Shown: positions 1 to 9,351 of the stretch, piece by piece
Layout of the letters: each line of letters starts with the position of its first letter
Position numbering within the stretch: the first letter of the stretch is position 1
Source of the DNA: Bacteroides sp.
Lineage (GTDB): Bacteria > Bacteroidota > Bacteroidia > Bacteroidales > Bacteroidaceae
Direction: 5' to 3'
NCBI RefSeq assembly: GCF_028690125.1
Contig: NZ_JAQVBV010000002.1
Coordinates: 248,001 to 312,000 of the forward strand
DNA length: 64,000 nt
Position numbers and translations under genes: made by a program
The notes under the pieces: generated by a model
Databases searched by the model: none
Told to the model about the DNA's origin: nothing
What the model saw: only the letters and a program-made list of their open reading frames with translations

Positions 1-1092
1 GCATTTGCCTGTATGTTCCTGTTCTTCTTTGGCAGTTGCCAAAGTTTGGAACAAATTCCTATTGACTATATACAGCCTGCAGAAATAACTTTTCCTCCTG
101 AACTACGCAAAGTAGGTATAGTGAATAACTGCAGTATTCCAGCGGATAGTACATTGATTCTAGCAACTTCAGATCAAAGAAGTTTACTTAATCTTATTAA
201 CATGAGAGGCGCCATAGCTTATGCTAACGGTGATCCCCGTATTGTAACGGAATCACTCGCCGAAGAAATTGCGAACCAAAACTACTTTGAAACAGTTGTT
301 ATCTGTGATTCTGCTTTACGAGCCAATGATAAAATTGCTCGTGAAAGTACATTAAGTCAGGAGGAAGTTCGCACATTAACATCAAATTTAGGAGTAGATT
401 TAATCATTTCATTGGAAGGTATCCGGTTTATAACAGGAAGATCAATCTATTATCCAGATGATTATGACACTTATCAAGTGACGATAGATCTAAAAGCTTT
501 TCCTACTATAAAAACCTACCTCCCTACACTAAAAAAGCCAATGAACTCACTAACGACTACCGATAGTATTTATTGGGAAGAAGTTGGTACGAAAGAAGAA
601 ATAAACGAACGAATGATTTCGGAGAAACAACTACTAAAAGAAGCTGCTGAGTTTGCAGGAAGAATCCCTGTTAAATATTTAATTCCATTTTGGAAGAAAG
701 ACGCCCGTTTTATATATGCAAATGGCTCCATACAGATGCGTGATGCTGCTGTTTATGCATACGAAGGCTCATGGGATGAAGCATATAAGCTCTGGCAAGA
801 AGTCTTCAATGATACAAAAAGAAAGAAGAAAAAAATGAAAGCAGCTGTGAACATCGCTGTCTATTATGAAATGAAAGATAGTATTGCTAAAGCAGTAGAA
901 TGGGCCACCACTGCACAAAAGATTGCCAAAAAAATTGATAAGGTAGATGAAATTAAAGATACAACAAATATCAATTTCTGGAAAATTCCAAATTACTATC
1001 AAACAACACTTTATGTCACCGAATTAAATAAAAGATATGCCTCATTGCCTAAGATAAAAATGCAAATGAGCCGATTTAATGATGATTTTTAA
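1..1092 (+). CDS. DUF6340 family lipoprotein, 5' end cut by window
   Basis: The reading frame is open from the first base of the window, so the true start lies upstream; an internal ATG at 13 would leave only half a signal peptide. The visible N-terminus is a hydrophobic run ending in FFGSC, a lipobox with the acceptor Cys encoded at 37-39, so the product is probably a lipoprotein. The remaining ~350 residues resemble the Bacteroidales DUF6340 family: an N-terminal part on the theme 'RKVGIVNNCS', then a C-terminal helical part rich in Lys, Tyr and Ala that looks TPR-like (roughly codons 235-345). No catalytic motif is visible and the function is unknown. A promoter for the next gene begins 31 bp after its stop, so it ends its own transcription unit. 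Confidence 0.75.
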   Translation, partial: AFACMFLFFFGSCQSLEQIPIDYIQPAEITFPPELRKVGIVNNCSIPADSTLILATSDQRSLLNLINMRGAIAYANGDPRIVTESLAEEIANQNYFETVVICDSALRANDKIARESTLSQEEVRTLTSNLGVDLIISLEGIRFITGRSIYYPDDYDTYQVTIDLKAFPTIKTYLPTLKKPMNSLTTTDSIYWEEVGTKEEINERMISEKQLLKEAAEFAGRIPVKYLIPFWKKDARFIYANGSIQMRDAAVYAYEGSWDEAYKLWQEVFNDTKRKKKKMKAAVNIAVYYEMKDSIAKAVEWATTAQKIAKKIDKVDEIKDTTNINFWKIPNYYQTTLYVTELNKRYASLPKIKMQMSRFNDDF

Positions 1093-1123
1093 GGAAATCA
1101 TGCAGCAATTATTTTTTTTTTCA

Positions 1124-1131
1124 TACCTTTG
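1124..1131 (+). promoter_or_regulatory. Bacteroides -7 element, TACCTTTG
   Basis: Exact match to the Bacteroides housekeeping -7 consensus TAnnTTTG, 23 bp before the ATG at 1155. A T-rich run lies just upstream. It gives the 148-residue hypothetical gene its own promoter. Confidence 0.6.
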
Positions 1132-1154
1132 AACTGACAAAAAGAAGGAACCCC

Positions 1155-1601
1155 ATGAAATTGAGCCAACAATCACTATCTATCATCGAATCGGCTATCC
1201 AAAAGGCAGTCGCCAAATATGTATGTGCCTGTGAACAAACAGTCGTAACAGATATCCATCTGCAACCCGACCAGACATCCGGAAAACTCTATATTTATAA
1301 CGACGATGATGAGGAACTGGCTGACGTAATGATCGAAGAATGGACTATCTATGAAGGAGATGACTTCATGGAAAATGTAGAACCGTGCTTGCGCAGACTT
1401 CTTTGCAGAATGAAGGATGCTTATAATTTTGAAAAGGTATCAATTTTAAAGCCTTATTCATTTGTATTAGTAGATGAAGAAAAAGAAACCATAGCCGAAC
1501 TGCTGCTAGTTGATGATGATACCATATTGATAAATGATGAACTTCTAAAAGGGCTGGACAAAGAATTAGACGATTTCCTGAAAGAGTTATTGGAAAAATA
1601 G
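1155..1601 (+). CDS. conserved hypothetical acidic protein, 148 aa
   Basis: Cytoplasmic, with no signal peptide or membrane segment. The protein is acidic, with Asp/Glu clusters (NDDDEELADVMIEEW near residues 51-65 and LVDDDTILINDE near 120-131), and ends in a Lys/Glu/Leu helix. Four Cys are scattered without a spacing that suggests metal binding. The alternation of short hydrophobic strands and acidic turns suggests a compact alpha/beta fold. I do not recognise the family. It has its own promoter and no operon partner: the next gene is convergent. Codon use matches its neighbours. Confidence 0.75.
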   Translation: MKLSQQSLSIIESAIQKAVAKYVCACEQTVVTDIHLQPDQTSGKLYIYNDDDEELADVMIEEWTIYEGDDFMENVEPCLRRLLCRMKDAYNFEKVSILKPYSFVLVDEEKETIAELLLVDDDTILINDELLKGLDKELDDFLKELLEK

Positions 1602-1663
1602 TTTAGGAGACTCTTTCATAAGTCAATCAAACTTTTAATATGTAATTTTTAGATGCGGAGGAT

Positions 1664-1726
1664 ACAGATAACGCGGATTTAATAAATTCATCATGCTTAA
1701 AAAGTAAAAAAATCCGCGTCATTTGT
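1664..1726. repeat. imperfect inverted repeat (REP-like hairpin), copy A
   Basis: The arms 1664-1680 and 1710-1726 pair at 15 of 17 positions around a 29-nt loop. They sit between two convergent genes. The right arm (AATCCGCGTCATTTGTG) resembles the right arm of the hairpin at 9259-9272 (CTGCGTAATCAGTG), suggesting members of one dispersed family. The rest of the 198-bp intergenic region holds nothing else recognisable. Confidence 0.55.
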
Positions 1727-1799
1727 GTTATTAGTATATAAGATATTGATTTATAGGATTTTGACATAGCATCCTGAGAAATTTCCTACTTCTCACAGA

Positions 1800-3713
1800 T
1801 TAAACTGAAAATTCACTCCGTTTTGTTCTATAAGGCAATGTAAACCAAAAAGTAGATCCTTTTCCTTCCTCCGACTCTACCCCTATCTTTCCACCCAATC
1901 GCTCCACAATTATGCTACAAATAGAAAGCCCCAAGCCTGTTCCTTGAACAAAAGGATTATATTTCACAAAACGTTCAAAAACGTGCTCACATTGTTCATG
2001 AGACATCCCACACCCTGTATCAGAAACATAAAAATAAATATTATGGGCATCTTTCATACGATAACCCAAACAAATAGACCCGCTTTGGGTGAATTTTATA
2101 GCATTCACAACAAAATTGGAGATAAGTTGTATCAACCGATTCTTGTCTACATATAAAGCACATTCCGGTAAACGTTCAGTAAATGCAATAGTAACCTTGT
2201 TTCCCTTCAACCGTAATTTCATACTTTGCTCTATCTCTTCCATAGTCTGATTTACATCTATCACCGAAGGGAAGAAGTCAAAAGTACCAGCTTCAATCTT
2301 CGACATATCAAGAATGTCATTTATCAACTGAAGCAACAGGTTGGTATTCGTTTCAATAATATCCGAATATTCACGCATCTCTTTTTTATCTTCCATATCC
2401 GGCAGCATATTTGCAAAACCTACAATCGCATTCAATGGTGTACGTATCTCATGACTCATATTTGCCAGAAATGCAGATTTCAACTGATTAGCTTGCTCTG
2501 CTTTTTCCATCGCTTCCCTTAAACGACCATATGCTTTCCGAAGAATACGAATATAATAACTAATGGCAACAATCAGGATAATTACAATTGCTAAAAAAGA
2601 AAGGATAACAGTTTGATATTGTTCAAAAAAACTTTTAGGTAAATTAATATAAACAGCATCATCCGGATAACGGTAAGTAGGAATATTATGGGATTTAAGT
2701 ACAGGATAGCAAAGATAAGCACTTTCTTTACCACCTACACTTCCCTGAATGTTCCGAGCCTGTTCTCCATCTAATATCCTATTTAATATGTCTAGTAATG
2801 AATCCCCGAAAGACTCTGCCGAGACATAATAACCTCCGGCAAAAGTATTATTGGACAAGTCTTCGGAAGAAAGCAAAAATAGAGGTGAAGGAGTAAAATT
2901 GGTAATGATATCCTGTATATGATCAAAAAGATAATTATTATCATCTTTGTTATGAGACTCAAACCAGGAGTAATATATAATTCCGGTATTTGCTTTATAA
3001 CCACGTAGAGTATCCAGCAACATTTCTGTAGACAATTCTGTAGTTGATAGAAGATCCAAGGATAAATCCGGAAAGTTTGCTTCCACCGCCTGTTTCACAT
3101 CACTACGTGTCTCTTCACTGATATAACGATCATCAGAAATAAATGCCAGACGTTTCATATCTGGAATCAACTTGTAAATCAGCTCTACAGTCTCCTTTAC
3201 ATAATAGTGTTGCTCTAATGTAGTAAGGTTATATCCCTGCCTCCACTTTTCAGCAGGAACACTATTAGTTTCTGTCAATGATGCATGAGACAGTAAAACT
3301 TCCAATGTAGCAGGCAAACGGTCACGGGAGTTTGTTACAATCACCGGTACATCCTTCCAGATGTCATCAAAAAGTTCCCTACAAACAATCCACCCAGGAT
3401 CACCAATCATAACAACTGCTGTAGGAGGAAGAGGATATTTCTGACGTAAATGAGTAACCATGGCTTTTACTTCCATTGTATCAATCAATGCCGGCACAGA
3501 AAGTGATTCTGCCTTTACCGATATGCCACGGCTCTGAAGTTCGTCATGAACATACCAATAAAAATTTTTAGCCCAAGGAAGATTAAAATTAATGGAATTC
3601 AAAACCAGTATTTCTTTATCAGATTGCCCATTCCGAGCTAATACAACAGAAAAGGTTCCTCCAAAAAGAAAGAACAATACATAAAAAATGGCAATTCTCA
3701 GTACTTGTTTCAT
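1800..3713 (-). CDS. membrane sensor histidine kinase with periplasmic binding-protein-like sensor
   Basis: A 637-residue two-component sensor. A signal-anchor segment (about residues 3-25) is followed by a ~340-residue extracytoplasmic region with the alternating hydrophobic/polar pattern of an ABC-type substrate-binding fold, then one membrane helix (~367-390). A HisKA domain has the phospho-acceptor in SHEIRTPLN (His421). The HATPase domain shows an N box (NFVVNAIKF), G1 (DTGCGM) and G2 (GTGLGLSIC). There is no receiver domain and no adjacent response regulator, so it is an orphan sensor. I place the start at 3713 rather than at an upstream ATG at 3761, because a clear promoter at 3737-3744 lies inside the longer reading frame. 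The ligand and output are unknown. Confidence 0.85.
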   Translation of the reverse strand: MKQVLRIAIFYVLFFLFGGTFSVVLARNGQSDKEILVLNSINFNLPWAKNFYWYVHDELQSRGISVKAESLSVPALIDTMEVKAMVTHLRQKYPLPPTAVVMIGDPGWIVCRELFDDIWKDVPVIVTNSRDRLPATLEVLLSHASLTETNSVPAEKWRQGYNLTTLEQHYYVKETVELIYKLIPDMKRLAFISDDRYISEETRSDVKQAVEANFPDLSLDLLSTTELSTEMLLDTLRGYKANTGIIYYSWFESHNKDDNNYLFDHIQDIITNFTPSPLFLLSSEDLSNNTFAGGYYVSAESFGDSLLDILNRILDGEQARNIQGSVGGKESAYLCYPVLKSHNIPTYRYPDDAVYINLPKSFFEQYQTVILSFLAIVIILIVAISYYIRILRKAYGRLREAMEKAEQANQLKSAFLANMSHEIRTPLNAIVGFANMLPDMEDKKEMREYSDIIETNTNLLLQLINDILDMSKIEAGTFDFFPSVIDVNQTMEEIEQSMKLRLKGNKVTIAFTERLPECALYVDKNRLIQLISNFVVNAIKFTQSGSICLGYRMKDAHNIYFYVSDTGCGMSHEQCEHVFERFVKYNPFVQGTGLGLSICSIIVERLGGKIGVESEEGKGSTFWFTLPYRTKRSEFSV

Positions 3714-3736
3714 TTGTGCTATTATAAATAGAAAAA

Positions 3737-3744
3737 CAAAGATA
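3737..3744 (-). promoter_or_regulatory. Bacteroides -7 element for the sensor kinase, TATCTTTG
   Basis: Exact TAnnTTTG match on the minus strand, 23 bp before the ATG at 3713 and just downstream of the valS terminator. It decides the start of the kinase gene. Confidence 0.65.
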
Positions 3745-3763
3745 ATACTATTTTCTATCATAT

Positions 3764-3795
3764 AAAAAAAAGGCGCCTCAAAATCTTGAGACGCC
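3764..3795 (-). terminator. Rho-independent terminator of valS
   Basis: A 10-bp stem (one G-U pair) formed by 3786-3795 and 3772-3781, with a 4-nt loop, followed in the minus-strand transcript by eight U (3764-3771). It lies 24 bp after the valS stop. Confidence 0.9.
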
Positions 3796-3818
3796 CGATG
3801 TTACATAATATTAAATGT

Positions 3819-6458
3819 TTATGCTTTCTTTAATACTGCAATGCTTTCTTTCAAGGAACTGATAATACTTTCAGCATCCGCTTGTTTCTTACGTTCCAGC
3901 TCGATAACAGCAGCCGGAGCATTGTTTACAAAATTCTCATTGCTCAGCTTCTTCGTTACTCCCAACAAGAAACCTTCTTTATGTTTTAGTTCAGTTTCCA
4001 TACGGGCAATTTCAGCTTCTACATCAATCATATTACCCAACGGTACTGCATATTCAGTTGTTCCTACCATGAAAGAAGCCGCTCCTTCTGCTTTGGATGC
4101 AACCACCTCAATAGATGAGAGATTACACATCTTCTGTATAATGGCATTGAACGTAGCTACCGGATTTTCACCTACTACCTGTAATTCGAGCGTTTCTTTC
4201 TGTGCAATGTTCTTTTGAAGACGGATACTACGGATATTACTGATCACTTCCTTCACAACTTCAAACTGTTGAACAAGTTCTGTATCCACATAAGTATCCT
4301 GAGTCAAGGCACTTACCATCAAGCTTTCACCCTGTTCTTCATTACGTTCATACATCTGTTGCCAGATTTCTTCCGTAATAAACGGCATAAACGGATGGAG
4401 CAAATGAAGTAGATTATCTAAGAAACAGAGAGTAGCATTATGAGTACAACTATCGATACCTTGTCCATAAGCCGGTTTTATCATTTCCAGATACCAAGAA
4501 GAAAACTCATCCCAAAACAGCTTATACACAGTCATCAATGCTTCACTCAGTCGGTACTTACTAAACAAGTCCACCATTTCAGCAGCTACTTCGTTTTGTT
4601 TGGATTCAAACCACTTTGAAGCTAGATTAGCCGCCTCCGAAGGTGCAAGTGTTTTATCTACCTGCCATCCCTTAATCAGACGGAAAGCATTCCATATCTT
4701 GTTACAAAAGTTACGTCCTTGTTCACAGAGTGCATCGTCAAAAAGAATATCATTCCCGGCAGGAGCTGCAAGCATCATACCCATACGCACACCATCTGCA
4801 CCATACTTGTCAATCAACTCCAATGGATCAGGAGAGTTACCGAGCGACTTGGACATTTTACGCCCCAATTTATCACGAACGATACCTGTGAAGTAAACAT
4901 TCTTAAACGGCATCTTTCCTTCATATTCATAACCTGCCATGATCATACGTGCCACCCAGAAGAAAATGATATCTGGTCCCGTCACCAAGTCACTTGTCGG
5001 ATAATAGTAGTTAATTTCTTCATTTCCGGGATTATTGATTCCATCGAACAGAGAAATAGGCCACAACCAAGAAGAGAACCAAGTATCCAGACAGTCTTCG
5101 TCCTGACGGAGATCTTCTATTTTCAACTTAGAATTGCCGGTCTTTTCTTTAGCCTTAGCCAATGCTTCTTCGGGTATCGATGCTACAACATAACCACCTT
5201 CGGGTAAGAAGTAAGCAGGAATACGATGCCCCCACCATAATTGACGGCTGATACACCAATCTTTAATATTTTCCATCCAGTGCCGATAAGTATTCTTATA
5301 TTTGGCAGGATAGAACTTCAGTTCATCATTCATTACAGGCGGTAATGCCATCTCTGCAAAATGCTGCATTTTGAGGAACCACTGCATGGATAGCTTAGGT
5401 TCGATCACAACGCTGGTACGTTCAGAATAGCCTACCTTGTTTGTATAGGTCTCTGTCTTTTCCATCAGTCCAGCGGCTTCAAGATCTTTTTCAATCTGTT
5501 TGCGGACGTCGAAACGATCCATCCCGACATACATTCCGGCAGCTTCGCTCAATGTACCATTATCATTGAAAATATCAATACTGGGCAGATTATATTTTTC
5601 TCCCAACATATAGTCGTTTACATCATGAGCCGGAGTAACTTTCAGACAACCAGTACCGAATTCGATGTCTACATATTCATCTTCAATCACAGGTATGGCA
5701 CGGTTTACCAACGGAACAATCACTTTTTTACCTTTCAACCATTCATTCTTCGGGTCGTTCGGATTGATACACATAGCTGTATCTCCCATGATGGTTTCAG
5801 GACGGGTAGTTGCTACAACAGCATAACGACCTTCCGCATCACCTTCTACTTTATAACGGAGATAATACAATTTACCATGCTCTTCTTTGTAAATCACTTC
5901 TTCGTCAGAAAGAGCAGTCAATGCTTTCGGGTCCCAATTTACCATACGTACACCGCGGTAAATCAGTCCTTTGTCGAATAGATCAACAAATACTTTGATG
6001 ACACTTTCACTACGTTTCTCGTCCATGGTGAAAGCAGTACGCTCCCAGTCGCAGGATGCACCGAGTTTACGGAGTTGTTTCAAGATAATACCTCCGTGTT
6101 CATCTGTCCATTCCCATGCGTGTTTCAGAAACTCATCACGAGTTAAATCCGTTTTCTTAATACCTTGCGTAGCGAGTCTGTTCACTACCTTCGCTTCGGT
6201 AGCGATAGATGCATGGTCTGTTCCCGGTACCCAGCAAGCATTTTTACCTTCCATGCGTGCGCGGCGAACTAAAATATCCTGAATGGTATTATTAAGCATA
6301 TGTCCCATATGGAGTACACCTGTGACGTTAGGAGGCGGAATGACGATGGTGTAAGGCTCACGACCATCGGGTTTCGAACTAAATAAACGGTGTTCCATCC
6401 AATACTGGTACCACTTTCCCTCTACATCAGCGGGATTGTACTTACTTGCTAATTCCAT
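3819..6458 (-). CDS. valS: valyl-tRNA synthetase
   Basis: Class I aminoacyl-tRNA synthetase of 879 residues that charges tRNA-Val with valine. The HIGH motif appears as HMGH at residues 50-53 and the KMSKS motif at 534-538. The central editing (CP1) domain includes [12 protein letters not shown] and [12 protein letters not shown]. The C-terminus is the anticodon-binding domain followed by a Lys/Glu-rich tRNA-arm coiled coil (last ~70 residues, including NENFVNNAP). The length is normal for a bacterial ValRS. The gene is alone on the minus strand, followed by a strong intrinsic terminator. Confidence 0.98.
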   Translation of the reverse strand: MELASKYNPADVEGKWYQYWMEHRLFSSKPDGREPYTIVIPPPNVTGVLHMGHMLNNTIQDILVRRARMEGKNACWVPGTDHASIATEAKVVNRLATQGIKKTDLTRDEFLKHAWEWTDEHGGIILKQLRKLGASCDWERTAFTMDEKRSESVIKVFVDLFDKGLIYRGVRMVNWDPKALTALSDEEVIYKEEHGKLYYLRYKVEGDAEGRYAVVATTRPETIMGDTAMCINPNDPKNEWLKGKKVIVPLVNRAIPVIEDEYVDIEFGTGCLKVTPAHDVNDYMLGEKYNLPSIDIFNDNGTLSEAAGMYVGMDRFDVRKQIEKDLEAAGLMEKTETYTNKVGYSERTSVVIEPKLSMQWFLKMQHFAEMALPPVMNDELKFYPAKYKNTYRHWMENIKDWCISRQLWWGHRIPAYFLPEGGYVVASIPEEALAKAKEKTGNSKLKIEDLRQDEDCLDTWFSSWLWPISLFDGINNPGNEEINYYYPTSDLVTGPDIIFFWVARMIMAGYEYEGKMPFKNVYFTGIVRDKLGRKMSKSLGNSPDPLELIDKYGADGVRMGMMLAAPAGNDILFDDALCEQGRNFCNKIWNAFRLIKGWQVDKTLAPSEAANLASKWFESKQNEVAAEMVDLFSKYRLSEALMTVYKLFWDEFSSWYLEMIKPAYGQGIDSCTHNATLCFLDNLLHLLHPFMPFITEEIWQQMYERNEEQGESLMVSALTQDTYVDTELVQQFEVVKEVISNIRSIRLQKNIAQKETLELQVVGENPVATFNAIIQKMCNLSSIEVVASKAEGAASFMVGTTEYAVPLGNMIDVEAEIARMETELKHKEGFLLGVTKKLSNENFVNNAPAAVIELERKKQADAESIISSLKESIAVLKKA

Positions 6459-6522
6459 GTTGATTTATGTATATAAAATAATAGTTTCGAAAAATAACGG
6501 CTACAAAATTAATAATTTTAAT

Positions 6523-7161
6523 TCAAATCTTACCACCCTTAGGCTTATTCTGCGGACGGAAAGAGAATTTATATCCTTCATAAACAGCAAATACATAAAA
6601 TAAGGCACTCATAGATACCAAATTTTCTTTCATGATGGAAAATACTAATTCATAATCTACTTGCAACAGAGTCTCAATAAAAGACATATCCAACTCTTGG
6701 GATGCAATTCCGATAATAGATAAAAAGTCCCCGAAAACACAACTGATCAAAGCCAAAACCCCACCAATAATTCCAAATATCTGACGGACTCCCTTCCCTT
6801 GACGCATAGCAAAACCAATAACAAAGCCGATAGCAATTGCCACAATACCAAGCTGACGACCTGTAGAAACTGAAATCAGTCCCCATGCTACTGCACCCAC
6901 TATACAGGCAATTACTGCTAGCCAAACTCCTTTCGGCAGATTTTCCTGTGCAAGCAACTCTTCCCTTGTCATCGTTATCGGAAAATCATCCGGTTTAGGA
7001 GGAGCTATCTTAGCAAGTTCTTCGTCATTTTCAAAGTTTTCACATTCCTCCTCAAAAGTTGGGAACGATTTGGTACGTTTACACACGAGTCCTTTTCCAT
7101 TAACAAACTCACGCAGCACACAATTCCGGCAATATTTTTCAATTTCTTCAGCAGTAGCCAT
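6523..7161 (-). CDS. hypothetical membrane protein with N-terminal Cys cluster
   Basis: A 212-residue protein. The first ~45 residues contain C-x2-C (YCRNCVL), then a Cys in LVCKRTK and another in EECENF, the spacing of a small zinc-ribbon-like or redox knuckle. Four hydrophobic helices follow (~85-105, 112-130, 136-160 and 188-205). I know of no function. The start at 7161 is preferred over an upstream ATG at 7188 because it fits the promoter at 7215-7222 and puts the Cys motif near the N-terminus. Its promoter is back to back with that of the DUF3810 gene. Confidence 0.75.
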   Translation of the reverse strand: MATAEEIEKYCRNCVLREFVNGKGLVCKRTKSFPTFEEECENFENDEELAKIAPPKPDDFPITMTREELLAQENLPKGVWLAVIACIVGAVAWGLISVSTGRQLGIVAIAIGFVIGFAMRQGKGVRQIFGIIGGVLALISCVFGDFLSIIGIASQELDMSFIETLLQVDYELVFSIMKENLVSMSALFYVFAVYEGYKFSFRPQNKPKGGKI

Positions 7162-7214
7162 CTTTTTTATTCTGGTTATGTTAGACAATCAAGGTCGTAT
7201 TAACAGTTTTTTTG

Positions 7215-7222
7215 CAAATATA
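7215..7222 (-). promoter_or_regulatory. Bacteroides -7 element, TATATTTG (minus strand)
   Basis: Exact TAnnTTTG match on the minus strand, 53 bp before the start at 7161. It lies in the divergent region shared with the promoter at 7257-7264. Confidence 0.55.
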
Positions 7223-7256
7223 GAGGTATTTTTCCGCGTTACATTTATTAATTGCA

Positions 7257-7264
7257 TATTTTTG
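7257..7264 (+). promoter_or_regulatory. Bacteroides -7 element, TATTTTTG
   Basis: Exact TAnnTTTG match 19 bp before the ATG at 7284. It drives the DUF3810 gene and probably mazG. Confidence 0.55.
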
Positions 7265-7283
7265 TTACTTCAAATCTGAATAA

Positions 7284-8339
7284 ATGATGAAACAGAAGTT
7301 AAAAATTAGATATATCATTTTGGGAGTATTATTACTCCTGGTATGGATGACACAATGGATTCCTGCTTTGGCAACAATCTATTCTCAAAAGGTTTACCCT
7401 GTCATCTCATCTGTTTTATCAGCATTTTCCAACTTATTCCCTTTAGCCATAGGTGATTTGTTTATTTTTCTCAGTATTGCAGGTGTGATAGTATACCCTA
7501 TTTATGCCCGACTTCGAAAAAAATTATCTTGGAAAAAAATCTTATTACGTGATGGTGAATATCTGTTATGGATTTATGTCTGGTTTTATTTGGTATGGGG
7601 ACTTAATTATTCGCAAAAGAACTTTTACCAACGGTCTGGAATTCCATATACGGCGTATACTCCAGAAAACTTCCAGACTTTTGTAGATGACTACATCACG
7701 CAGTTAAACCGTTCGTATACCCTTTTGAATAATATTAACCGAAACTTAACCCGTGAAGAAAGTGTACGGTTATATAATCAGCTTAGCGACAGCCTTGCCG
7801 TCCACCGTCCTCCGCACGCTAATCCAAAAGTAAAAACTATGTTATTTACTCCGCTCATTTCAATGGTGGGAGTGACTGGTAGCATGGGACCTTTTTTCTG
7901 TGAGTTTACTTTGAATGGCGATTTGCTTCCTGTCAATTATCCAGCTACTTATGCTCACGAATTGGCGCACTTACTGGGTATTACGAATGAAGCGGAAGCC
8001 AATTTCTATGCCTATCAGGTTTGTACCCGTTCGAAGGTGATGGGAATTCGTTTTTCCGGTTATTTCTCGGTACTCAGCCATGTATTGGGGAATGCACGGG
8101 GATTACTTTCAGAAGAGGAATACACCAATCTATTCAAGCGTATCCGGCCTGAGATTATTGAAATAGCAAAACAAAATCAGGCATACTGGTCGGCTAAATA
8201 TAGCCCCATTATCGGAGATGTTCAAGATTGGATATATGATCTCTATCTCAAAGGGAATAAGATAGGAAGTGGAAGAAAGAACTATTCGGAAGTAATAGGA
8301 TTACTCATCTCTTATCAAGAATCATTGAAAAGGAAATAG
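7284..8339 (+). CDS. DUF3810 family membrane protein with HExxH motif
   Basis: A 351-residue protein. Three hydrophobic segments lie near the N-terminus (~residues 9-28, 47-72 and 88-107), followed by a large soluble domain. That domain carries YAHELAHLLG at ~225, a canonical HExxH with ITNEAEANFYA just after it. This is the layout of a gluzincin-type metalloprotease active site, in which a Glu downstream completes the zinc site. It matches the Bacteroidetes DUF3810 family. Peptidase activity is inferred from the motif only. The downstream mazG begins 49 bp later without an obvious promoter, so the two may be cotranscribed. Confidence 0.82.
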   Translation: MMKQKLKIRYIILGVLLLLVWMTQWIPALATIYSQKVYPVISSVLSAFSNLFPLAIGDLFIFLSIAGVIVYPIYARLRKKLSWKKILLRDGEYLLWIYVWFYLVWGLNYSQKNFYQRSGIPYTAYTPENFQTFVDDYITQLNRSYTLLNNINRNLTREESVRLYNQLSDSLAVHRPPHANPKVKTMLFTPLISMVGVTGSMGPFFCEFTLNGDLLPVNYPATYAHELAHLLGITNEAEANFYAYQVCTRSKVMGIRFSGYFSVLSHVLGNARGLLSEEEYTNLFKRIRPEIIEIAKQNQAYWSAKYSPIIGDVQDWIYDLYLKGNKIGSGRKNYSEVIGLLISYQESLKRK

Positions 8340-8388
8340 AAAATGAATAAACAGAATGATTAATTATAAAACAAAAAATAGAAACAAA

Positions 8389-9177
8389 ATGTCACATACC
8401 AGACAAGAACAGATGGAAGCCTTCGGACGTTTCCTCGATATTCTCGATGAACTACGTATAAAATGTCCATGGGACCGGAAGCAGACCAATGAAAGTCTAC
8501 GCCCTAACACCATAGAAGAGACTTACGAGCTTTGTGATGCTCTAATGAGAGATGATAAGAAAGATATTTGCAAAGAGCTGGGTGACGTACTGTTGCACGT
8601 TGCTTTCTATGCTAAGATAGGCTCGGAAACTGGATGTTTTGATATGAAGGATGTTTGCGACAAACTCTGCGACAAACTGATTTTCCGCCATCCACACGTA
8701 TTCGGAGAGGTGAAAGTGGAAACTGCCGGACAAGTATCCGAAAACTGGGAGCAACTGAAATTAAAAGAAAAAGATGGTAATAAGACTGTATTAAGTGGAG
8801 TCCCTACTGCCCTCCCTTCATTAATTAAAGCATACCGTATTCAGGACAAAGCACGCAATGTAGGTTTTGACTGGAAAGAACGGGAACAAGTATGGGAGAA
8901 GGTAAAAGAGGAAATCGCCGAATTTCAGGAAGAAGTTACCAATATGGATAAGGATAAAGCTGAAGCCGAATTCGGCGATGTGATGTTCAGTTTAATCAAT
9001 GCGGCACGGCTTTACAAAATCAACCCAGATAATGCACTGGAACTTACCAATCAGAAGTTTATCCGGCGCTTCAATTATCTAGAAGAACATACCATCAAAG
9101 AAGGAAGAAATCTGAAAGATATGTCTCTTGAAGAAATGGACACTATCTGGAATGAGGCAAAGAAAAAGGGATTATAA
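8389..9177 (+). CDS. mazG: nucleoside triphosphate pyrophosphohydrolase MazG
   Basis: Hydrolyses (d)NTPs to NMP and pyrophosphate, cleaning the nucleotide pool. The 262 residues contain two MazG domains. The first has the magnesium-binding pattern EETYELCDAL followed by KELGDVLLHVAFYA; the second has EEIAEFQEEV and AEFGDVMFSLINAAR. Conserved KCPWDRKQTNESLRP lies near the N-terminus. I chose ATG 8389 (MSHTRQEQMEAFGRFLDIL) over the ATG at 8356, because the 11 extra residues are Lys/Asn-rich and do not look like protein. Confidence 0.93.
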   Translation: MSHTRQEQMEAFGRFLDILDELRIKCPWDRKQTNESLRPNTIEETYELCDALMRDDKKDICKELGDVLLHVAFYAKIGSETGCFDMKDVCDKLCDKLIFRHPHVFGEVKVETAGQVSENWEQLKLKEKDGNKTVLSGVPTALPSLIKAYRIQDKARNVGFDWKEREQVWEKVKEEIAEFQEEVTNMDKDKAEAEFGDVMFSLINAARLYKINPDNALELTNQKFIRRFNYLEEHTIKEGRNLKDMSLEEMDTIWNEAKKKGL

Positions 9178-9212
9178 ACTCAACAGAGAAAATAGTTGTC
9201 AAACATTTGAAG

Positions 9213-9272
9213 CACAGACTACGCAGTATAGATAGTTCTTTAACTAAAACTGTGAAATCTGCGTAATCAGTG
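9213..9272. repeat. imperfect inverted repeat (REP-like hairpin), copy B
   Basis: The arms 9213-9226 and 9259-9272 match at 12 of 14 positions around a 32-nt loop. It lies between two convergent genes, like copy A at 1664-1726, and its right arm resembles that of copy A. Confidence 0.5.
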
Positions 9273-9285
9273 CCTAAATATCATA

Positions 9286-9327
9286 CAAAAAACTAGCGTA
9301 TTTATGACGTTTTTTAGTAAAATACGC
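9286..9327 (-). terminator. Rho-independent terminator for the sigma/anti-sigma cluster
   Basis: In the minus-strand transcript an 8-bp perfect stem (9320-9327 with 9296-9303, loop 16 nt) is followed after three bases by a U-rich run (9287-9292). It sits 25 bp beyond the stop of the 153-residue gene. Confidence 0.7.
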
Positions 9328-9351
9328 ATTATCACACTAATATCTATTGAT

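Noticed and set aside
4719..5207. 162-codon + strand ORF within valS
   Set aside because: It is antisense to the conserved ValRS catalytic region, with no protein-like motifs.
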